From an uncultured Flavobacteriales bacterium (lineage in GTDB: Bacteria > Bacteroidota > Bacteroidia > Flavobacteriales_D > Crocinitomicaceae): 11,847 nt of DNA. Shown in pieces: positions 1 through 5,881 of this stretch. Position 1 is the first letter of the stretch, and each line of letters opens with the position of its first letter. The translations under genes were made by a program, and so were the position numbers. The stretch covers positions 1 through 11,847 of the forward strand of contig CAJQOB010000196.1 in the NCBI GenBank assembly GCA_905479845.1. Reading direction: 5' to 3'. The notes under the pieces were generated by a model, which saw only the letters and a program-made list of their open reading frames with translations, was not told the origin of the DNA and searched no databases.

Positions 1-732
1 GCGATGTTTTTCTCTTCTGGAAATGATGATGTTGATGATGTCCTGTGGCCCGCAAACCTTCCCGTAACAATTGCCGTGGGTGCAACATCCATGTGTGATG
101 AGCGTAAAAATCCATCGGATTGTTCTGGTGAAAGTTGGGGAGGAACGTACGGCGCTGGATTGGACGTTAGTGCTCCAGGAGTGAAAATTAGCACTACAGA
201 TATGACGGGAAGTAATGGATATTCCTCTGGAAATTATACCTACACCTTCAACGGAACAAGTGCTGCTTGTCCCAATGCTGCAGGTGTTGGAGCATTGCTC
301 CTTTCTGTGAATGTGAATTTGCACGCAGAAGATGTGAGAGATATCATCAACACTACCGCTGATCGCGTTTCTGGGTACACCTATGACAGTACATCAATTT
401 CTGGAACTTGGAACATTGAAATGGGACATGGTCGTGTAAATGCTCATGCAGCTGTTCTTATGGCGCAAACTTACACTCCTTCAGGAACGGATGAATTAAC
501 CGAAATGAATGTGAGAGTTTATCCAAACCCTTCGAATGGAACGCTTCATTTCGCTTCAGATAATTCGATCGTGAAAGCTGAAATCATTGATCTTTTCGGT
601 AGAACATTAAGTGTCTCGAAAGGGTACAACCTCCAATCCATCAACACCTCTGAACTGCAAAGCGGTGAATATTTGATTCGCCTGAGCACTGAAAACGGAA
701 CCAGAACATTTCGCTTTGCTCAGATCAACTAG
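1..732 (+). CDS. Secreted subtilisin-like (S8) serine protease with type IX secretion sorting domain, C-terminal part
   Basis: The reading frame is open from base 1, so the gene starts upstream of the window and the ATG at base 4 is an internal Met. Numbered from that Met, the visible part holds the end of an S8 peptidase domain. The SSGN stretch (residues 4-7) fits the oxyanion-hole Asn region, and GTSAACPNAAG (84-94) is the GTSxAxP box with the nucleophile Ser86. The catalytic Asp and His would lie upstream and cannot be checked. Residues 169-242 match a Por/type A T9SS C-terminal sorting domain: VYPNPSNG, then a DLFGR turn and a GEYLIRL strand near the end. The protein is therefore probably exported through the Sec and type IX systems and released or anchored at the cell surface, with the tail removed. 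Its substrate is unknown. The gene ends three bases from the convergent CoA-transferase gene. Confidence 0.9.
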   Translation, partial: AMFFSSGNDDVDDVLWPANLPVTIAVGATSMCDERKNPSDCSGESWGGTYGAGLDVSAPGVKISTTDMTGSNGYSSGNYTYTFNGTSAACPNAAGVGALLLSVNVNLHAEDVRDIINTTADRVSGYTYDSTSISGTWNIEMGHGRVNAHAAVLMAQTYTPSGTDELTEMNVRVYPNPSNGTLHFASDNSIVKAEIIDLFGRTLSVSKGYNLQSINTSELQSGEYLIRLSTENGTRTFRFAQIN

Positions 733-735
733 AAA

Positions 736-1446
736 CTAACTGTTCGGATTAAGCTTTTCCCTAACGGTACGTTGCTCGATACGCTTCTCAAATCGTTCAC
801 CTTTGAAGATTCGCTGCACAAAAATTCCTGGTGTGTGAATTTCATTTGGATCAAGTTCTCCTGCTGGAACCAATTCCTCTACCTCAGCAACGGTAATTTT
901 TCCCGCCATTGCCATCATTGGGTTGAAGTTTCGTGCCGTTGCTTTGAATACCAAGTTTCCTTCAGTATCCCCTTTCCACGCTTTGACAATTGCGTAATCA
1001 GCCGTTAACGCCGATTCTAAAATATGAGGTTTTCCATTGAACTCACGTACTTCTTTCCCTTCAGCTACTTCAGTTCCGTAACCTGCCGGTGTAAAAAACG
1101 CTGGAATTCCAGCACCACCTGCACGGCAGCGCTCAGCTAATGAACCTTGAGGAATTAGATCCACTTCCAGTTCTCCTGAAAGCATTTGTCGCTCGAATTC
1201 ATCGTTTTCGCCAACGTAAGAACTAATCATTTTTTTGATTTGCTTTCCTTGAAGCAATAAACCAAGTCCGAAGTCATCTACACCTGCATTGTTCGAAATA
1301 CATGTCAATCCCGTAACGCCCATTTTCACCATGTGCGCAATTGAATTTTCAGGAATTCCACAGAGACCAAATCCTCCTAACATCAAGGTCATATTGTCCT
1401 CTAATCCGATGAGTGCTTCTTCAACGTTCTTTACTGTTTTTTTCAT
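736..1446 (-). CDS. scoA: 3-oxoacid CoA-transferase, subunit A (family I CoA transferase)
   Basis: This 236-residue protein is the usual length for the A subunit of succinyl-CoA:3-ketoacid (or acetate/butyrate:acetoacetate) CoA-transferase, which moves CoA between an acyl-CoA and a 3-oxoacid in cytosolic ketone-body and short-chain acid metabolism. Residues 17-32 (DNMTLMLGGFGLCGIP) fit the family I subunit-A signature. SNNAG (51-55) and the AERCRAGGAGIPAFFTPAGYGT stretch, given here only as its family-typical Gly-rich character around residues 104-125, also agree. The catalytic Glu of these enzymes is on subunit B, whose gene usually lies next door. It is not in this window: the flanking genes are a class A PBP and a protease. 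The ATG at 1446 is 40 bases after the PBP stop with no clear Shine-Dalgarno, so the gene is probably read through from the PBP gene. Sequence alone does not settle succinyl versus other CoA donors. Confidence 0.88.
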   Translation of the reverse strand: MKKTVKNVEEALIGLEDNMTLMLGGFGLCGIPENSIAHMVKMGVTGLTCISNNAGVDDFGLGLLLQGKQIKKMISSYVGENDEFERQMLSGELEVDLIPQGSLAERCRAGGAGIPAFFTPAGYGTEVAEGKEVREFNGKPHILESALTADYAIVKAWKGDTEGNLVFKATARNFNPMMAMAGKITVAEVEELVPAGELDPNEIHTPGIFVQRIFKGERFEKRIEQRTVREKLNPNS

Positions 1447-1486
1447 AATTCTGCGCTGCAGCTCAGCGTAAGCGTTTATTGTAATG

Positions 1487-4009
1487 TCAAAATATTCCGA
1501 ATGGGTCTGGTCCCTCTATTACTTCATCTTCACAGCCGAATAACTCGGGGTCATATCCAATTGGCTGTTCAAAATCATCTGTTGACACCTTCAATGTTGG
1601 ATCGTCGTATACCTTCTGCATGTAGTATCCATAAATTGGGAGTGCCGCTCGTGCACCTTGTCCCCAGGTCATGGACCTAAATCGTACCTGCTTGTCTTCT
1701 CCACCCGTCCAAACGCCAGTAACAAGGTCTGGTGTAAGTCCCATAAACCAACAATCAGCATTACCCTGAGTTGTTCCCGTTTTTCCAGCAGTAGGGTGTG
1801 TAATTCCTCCCCATTTTTTGTGCCATCTCAACGAAGTACTTGTACCCGACGTTACAACTCCCTTCATCATTTTCAAAGTCTCGTATGAAACACTTGGATT
1901 CATTACTTCTCGCGTATATGGATCAGCGGAATAGATCACGTTTCCATTTCTGTCTTCGATGCGAATCACGGTTTGCGGAGCGACATAAATTCCTCCGTTT
2001 ACAAACATTGATTGTGCACCCACCATTTCAAACAAAGACATATCTGGCGTACCTAGACACATGGAAGGAACAATCTGATCTTCTGGAAGCGTAATGTTCA
2101 TTCTAGCCAAAATCTTAGCGATTGTTTGCGGCCCTGAACAAGCACCCATTTTCGACATTACGGCAACGGTTGTTGGGTTGGACGACATCGCCAATCCATC
2201 TGCCACAGTTTTCGCAGGAGTACCTGATGGACACCATCGTTTTCCTGTCGGATCACATGGATCAACACAATACGATTCTGGTGACAAAGGAGTACACGGT
2301 TTAACCACACCCATCGACATTGCGGTAGAATAAACAAATGGTTTCATCGTCGATCCAACTTGTCGTTTTCCCTGTTTTACATGATCGAATGCAAAGTGAT
2401 GGAAGTCGACACCTCCAACCCATGCTTTTACAAATCCTGTAGCTGGTTCAATGGAAATTAAACCTGCTCGAATGATATTCTTGTAGTAACGAATAGAATC
2501 GTTTGGCGTCATGATCGTATCAAAATCTCCCCCCCAAGAGAACACCCGCATAGGTGCGGGAACGTCGAAAGATGCTAAGATTTTGCTTTCAGAAATACCT
2601 GCATCTTTTTGCAGTTTATAACGTGCCGAACTCTTTCTGGCACGCTTCATAATGTTGTTAATCGTAGTTTCTGTGATCTTTTTCCCGTTGTAAGTATTAC
2701 TAAATGGGTAGTTCTTTACACTCGCGTTGTTTTTCGAAAAAGCAGGTTGTAAATCCTCACTCAAGTGACGACTCAAAGCGTACTCTGCATGCTCCTGCAT
2801 CGACACATTGATCGTTGTATAGATTTTTAATCCATCCGCATAAAGATCATATTTCGAACCGTCTTTTTTGCGGTACTTGTATTTTCCGTTTTCCTTTTGA
2901 TTAAAAAGTGTTTTTAATTCCGAGCGCAGAGACTCACGAAAATGCGGAGCAACCCCGTCTTTGTGATCTACTACTTCGTAGGTGATCTTGATCGGTAGTT
3001 TCTTGAGTGAATCACATTGAGCGGCAGTAATGTGATTCTTAAGCGCTGGGTTCTTTGATTTACTACTTTTCAACCATTGATTCAACACTGTATTACGTCT
3101 GTTGATTGCTCGTGTGCTATCTTTTGCTCTAGCTGCATCAATGTCAGACTGCTTCACGTTCATAGGTGAAATCCCCTGATTTGCGGCTATTCTACTTCGG
3201 TAATTTCTAACCTCGTGCTTGTGTGGATTGTACAAATCTGGATTCTTACACATCCCTACAAGTGTCGCCGCTTCCTCCATTGAAAGCTCACTTGGTTTCT
3301 TGCTGAAGTATACCTTCGCCGCATTTTCAACTCCAACTGCGTTGAATAAAAAATCAAATTGATTGAGGTACATCGTGATGATTTCCTCTTTCGTGTAGCG
3401 TTTTTCCAAACGAACAGCAATGATGTTTTCCTTGGCTTTCTCGTCCAAGCGACCCATAAATCCTCCATTCGTTTTCAATTCCTTTCCAGCCGCTCGTAAT
3501 TCAGCTTCAATCTCACGTTCACGAAGCGTAAACAGGAGTTTTGCCAATTGCTGGGTGATGGTTGAACCTCCTCCATCTCTTCCCATTCCTCTAATCGCAC
3601 GAGCGATTGCTCTAAAATCAATCCCAGAATGATCTAGATAACGCTCGTCTTCCGTTGCAATCAATGCATCGAAAACGTAGGGTGAAATATCTTTGTATTT
3701 AACCGAAGTTCTATTTACTCTCCAGTAACGACCAAGTTCCGTTTTAGAATCATCTGCATAAACAACCGAGGCTAATAACTCTGGTGGATTCTCCAACATT
3801 TCAATCGATGGCATTTCATCATCTTCCTGTTTTGAAATTAGTATGAAAACTGCCAAAGCAGGAGAAAACATCCCAAGCCAAAGCAGGACATTAAATATCA
3901 TACGTGTTCTTCTGGTAAATGTAGTGCGATCCGATTTCTTAGCGCCATCCTTCTTTTTGAACAGGTTGGCCAGTGGATTCTTCGTTGCTTGTTTCTTTTC
4001 GGTACTCAT
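1487..4009 (-). CDS. mrcA: Class A penicillin-binding protein 1A (bifunctional glycosyltransferase/transpeptidase)
   Basis: This 840-residue inner-membrane enzyme polymerises lipid II into glycan strands and cross-links the peptides. A basic cytoplasmic tail (1-36) is followed by one membrane helix (about 38-59). The GT51 domain shows ATEDERYLDH with the catalytic Glu120, GGSTITQQLAK (147-157) and the RLEKRYTKEEI motif (200-210). After a linker/OB-like region (about 340-500) comes the transpeptidase domain with STMK (nucleophile Ser553), SSN (609-611) and KTGTT (743-747). All expected catalytic motifs are present, so the enzyme looks intact. I chose the ATG at 4009. The frame also opens at a TTG at 4039, but that adds ten residues with no family character and no ribosome site. 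The transpeptidase domain carries a cluster of Cys (572, 581, 585, 593) before the SxN motif, a possible periplasmic disulfide pair. The gene follows the elongasome set after a 453-base gap and precedes scoA by 40 bases. Confidence 0.95.
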   Translation of the reverse strand: MSTEKKQATKNPLANLFKKKDGAKKSDRTTFTRRTRMIFNVLLWLGMFSPALAVFILISKQEDDEMPSIEMLENPPELLASVVYADDSKTELGRYWRVNRTSVKYKDISPYVFDALIATEDERYLDHSGIDFRAIARAIRGMGRDGGGSTITQQLAKLLFTLREREIEAELRAAGKELKTNGGFMGRLDEKAKENIIAVRLEKRYTKEEIITMYLNQFDFLFNAVGVENAAKVYFSKKPSELSMEEAATLVGMCKNPDLYNPHKHEVRNYRSRIAANQGISPMNVKQSDIDAARAKDSTRAINRRNTVLNQWLKSSKSKNPALKNHITAAQCDSLKKLPIKITYEVVDHKDGVAPHFRESLRSELKTLFNQKENGKYKYRKKDGSKYDLYADGLKIYTTINVSMQEHAEYALSRHLSEDLQPAFSKNNASVKNYPFSNTYNGKKITETTINNIMKRARKSSARYKLQKDAGISESKILASFDVPAPMRVFSWGGDFDTIMTPNDSIRYYKNIIRAGLISIEPATGFVKAWVGGVDFHHFAFDHVKQGKRQVGSTMKPFVYSTAMSMGVVKPCTPLSPESYCVDPCDPTGKRWCPSGTPAKTVADGLAMSSNPTTVAVMSKMGACSGPQTIAKILARMNITLPEDQIVPSMCLGTPDMSLFEMVGAQSMFVNGGIYVAPQTVIRIEDRNGNVIYSADPYTREVMNPSVSYETLKMMKGVVTSGTSTSLRWHKKWGGITHPTAGKTGTTQGNADCWFMGLTPDLVTGVWTGGEDKQVRFRSMTWGQGARAALPIYGYYMQKVYDDPTLKVSTDDFEQPIGYDPELFGCEDEVIEGPDPFGIF

Positions 4010-4207
4010 GGCTGATCTTGAGAACGTAAAAATAACCAATAATTACATCGAATCGATCAGAATAAACGTTAAAGCGTTTTCCTTGTTGATCACTTGATTT
4101 CTCTCAATAAGACTATTTTTTCGTTTTTTGCGTGTGAAACGTGAAATGATTATTGATTTCGGTGCTTTAATAATCGCTTGTTTGAGTTGACTCCATTCGT
4201 GATTTAA

Positions 4208-4233
4208 TACTTTTTTGTTGGGCACAAAAAGTA
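4208..4233. repeat. T-rich/A-rich inverted repeat (hairpin)
   Basis: The arms TACTTTTT (4208-4215) and AAAAAGTA (4226-4233) are perfect reverse complements around a 10-base loop. The GTTGGGC core in the loop is the only GC-rich part. The stem is almost all A:T, so it is a poor classical terminator on either strand. It lies 200-225 bases upstream of the PBP start. I recall similar ACTTTTTG...CAAAAAGT hairpins between genes in Flavobacteriales, but copy number was not checked. Confidence 0.5.
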
Positions 4234-4279
4234 CTCAAAAATGCCCTTTGCGCTGATTTTTTCAACTGCCTTCATTCTC

Positions 4280-4350
4280 AAAGATGACGACCATTTCGGT
4301 GATCGTACCGATAGCTATCGGCACGCTTTCTCATGGTGCCCGTCATCTTT
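4280..4350. repeat. Two-shell inverted repeat with a central 14-base perfect palindrome
   Basis: The outer arms AAAGATGACG (4280-4289) and CGTCATCTTT (4341-4350) are exact reverse complements. Just inside them, CCAT (4291-4294) can pair with ATGG (4333-4336). At the shared centre is the perfect palindrome CCGATAGCTATCGG (4308-4321), which extends to 22 bases (4304-4325) with one mismatched pair. The outer and inner centres coincide to within one base. It lies 113 bases downstream of the rodA stop on the transcribed strand, but no T-run follows on that side, so it looks more like a repeated intergenic element or transcript-end stabiliser than a simple terminator. Confidence 0.65.
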
Positions 4351-4462
4351 CTCGATTCTGTTGTTTTGAAAATAGGCGCGGATTCCAATTTAAGTATCGA
4401 TTTCGAGCGAGGTGTGATTTTTCATCTTTCAATGGCTCAGCCCTTCAATCTTTCAAATTTCC

Positions 4463-5881
4463 TTAATTCAGCACGTCTTTCCGTTGACTATCAAGCTTTA
4501 GAAGCAAGAAAATCATTATCGAAAATGCCATCATGGAAGAGCCTCCATAACTGAAAAGTGGTAATGGAATCCCGATAATTGGTACAAGTCCAATGTTCAT
4601 CCCAACGTTTACAGCGAAGTGATAGAATAAAATCATTGCGACTGAATAGGCATAAACGCGGTTATATTTTGATCTCTGTCGTTCGGCAATAGTGATAACT
4701 CTCAACAACAAAAAGATGTAGACGGTTACTAAGAAAATGCTTCCAAGAAACCCACGTTCTTCTGCCCAAGGGGAGAAAATGAAATCGGTTTCACACTCAG
4801 GAACGTGGTTCGTTTTTGTGTTTGCTATACTTGCTTCACGGTATCCTTTTCCTGTAAATCCTCCCGATCCAACTGCGGTCATTGCTCTAAATCTGTTGTA
4901 ATCGGCACCGTCATCTACATTTCCCGTTCCTTCTTCCGCTTCGTAGATTCCCAACCACAATTCAATTCGTGTTTTTTGATGTGGAGGTAAGCTTTCAAAT
5001 GTAGCATGGACTGTTGCAGTAAGTGCTACAGACATTGAAAATCCGATGATGGTTATAATTAACGCGCGGCGCGCTTCACGTTTTGGGAATAAGGATCGCA
5101 TGATCAAATACCCAAGAAGGGCCGTTACAACCAATGCCGCAAACATTCGCCAGTACCCAGAAAACTCCTCTCCAGGATAAGCTTCAAAGGTCAGGGTAGT
5201 ATGACTGATAATCAAGGTAATTATCAGCAAAAATATGACGACAAACAAGATGGGAATAAAGTGAGTTCCCAACCACGTACTTCGAAATTTGACTCCAGGA
5301 ATGGCATTCACAACCTTCAAAACGATAGGATCAAATGTCAATCCTTCACGATACATTACGAAGAAGAATGCCGTGAAAACGACAAATGTTCCTGCATCAG
5401 GTTGAAGAATAATGAGCAACATTGGAACAACGATTATTGCTAATGAAACCAATACCGTTCGACCATTTTGTTGTTTCACATTGAATGAACTCATGTAGCT
5501 CGAGAGCAAAATGGCTGTTCCTATTTTCGCAAACTCTCCAGGTTGAATTCCGAAGGACCCAAAGCCCAACCATGCTCTTGCTCCATTGATTGGAGGCATG
5601 AATAATACAATCACCAACAGGGCAAGGCAGAACAAGTAGATTGGAATTGAGAACTTCCTGTAAATATCGGAGTCGATCAAAAACACAAGTAATCCAAGAA
5701 AGAGCGAAACACCCACCCAAAAGAGCTGTCGACCATACATTTCTGAAAAACTGAAAATACTTGGGTTCTCAGGGTTATAGGTAACCGAGTAAATGGTTGT
5801 AATACCGAAAACAACAAGTACGATGTAGAGTCCGAATAAAATCCAGTCGAAACTTCCCGTTATGGAATCGTTCTTTCTCAT
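4463..5881 (-). CDS. rodA: RodA, SEDS-family peptidoglycan glycosyltransferase
   Basis: This polytopic membrane protein (472 residues) is the SEDS polymerase that extends glycan strands from lipid II in the elongasome, paired with PBP2. Family landmarks occur in order: QPGEFAK (113-119), LQPDAGT (159-165), the GSGG...GKG stretch (338-346) and PECETDFIF (361-369). Asp366 of the last sits where the essential extracytoplasmic Asp of RodA is found. The C-terminal block PLPLFSYGGSS (440-450) is the hallmark of RodA/FtsW/SpoVE. It is longer than the roughly 370 residues of the E. coli protein, mainly because about 85 extra residues with about two more hydrophobic helices lie between LQPDAGT and HQKTR (301-305). 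Its ATG overlaps the mrdA stop by four bases (ATGA), which implies translational coupling and supports RodA rather than FtsW. No Shine-Dalgarno is visible. Confidence 0.96.
   Translation of the reverse strand: MRKNDSITGSFDWILFGLYIVLVVFGITTIYSVTYNPENPSIFSFSEMYGRQLFWVGVSLFLGLLVFLIDSDIYRKFSIPIYLFCLALLVIVLFMPPINGARAWLGFGSFGIQPGEFAKIGTAILLSSYMSSFNVKQQNGRTVLVSLAIIVVPMLLIILQPDAGTFVVFTAFFFVMYREGLTFDPIVLKVVNAIPGVKFRSTWLGTHFIPILFVVIFLLIITLIISHTTLTFEAYPGEEFSGYWRMFAALVVTALLGYLIMRSLFPKREARRALIITIIGFSMSVALTATVHATFESLPPHQKTRIELWLGIYEAEEGTGNVDDGADYNRFRAMTAVGSGGFTGKGYREASIANTKTNHVPECETDFIFSPWAEERGFLGSIFLVTVYIFLLLRVITIAERQRSKYNRVYAYSVAMILFYHFAVNVGMNIGLVPIIGIPLPLFSYGGSSMMAFSIMIFLLLKLDSQRKDVLN

Larger units (their letters stand above)
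4010..4462. other. Non-coding gap between rodA and the class A PBP gene, rich in inverted repeats
   Basis: This is the only stretch over 300 bases without a convincing gene. The short open frames in either strand (up to about 84 codons) have no family resemblance, start at weak codons or run into neighbouring genes, and overlap the repeats. What it holds is structure. There is a hairpin with 8-base arms at 4208-4233 and a two-shell inverted repeat at 4280-4350. An AT-rich 7-base inverted repeat has arms at 4148-4154 and 4169-4175. A 9-base direct repeat (ATCTTTCAA) occurs at 4424-4432 and 4448-4456. It must also contain the end of the rodA transcript and probably the promoter of the PBP gene, but I could not place either with confidence. 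Confidence 0.7.

Noticed and set aside
4027..4034. TATTTTTA (minus strand) 17 bases before the PBP start as a Bacteroidota -7 promoter box
   Set aside because: It misses one base of TAnnTTTG and no TTG lies at the expected distance upstream. AT-rich gaps give such matches often.
4010..4039. TTG at 4039 as the start of the class A PBP
   Set aside because: The ten extra residues have no family character, and the ATG at 4009 gives the usual basic cytoplasmic tail.
4043..4225. A 60-codon open frame on the minus strand in the rodA-PBP gap
   Set aside because: It starts at GTG inside a hairpin loop, is Lys/Ile/Asn-rich as expected for translated AT-rich DNA, and has no ribosome site or recognisable family.
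4284..4554. Two overlapping plus-strand open frames across the inverted repeat and the end of rodA
   Set aside because: They span the repeat element and run antisense into rodA, with no coding signature or ribosome site.
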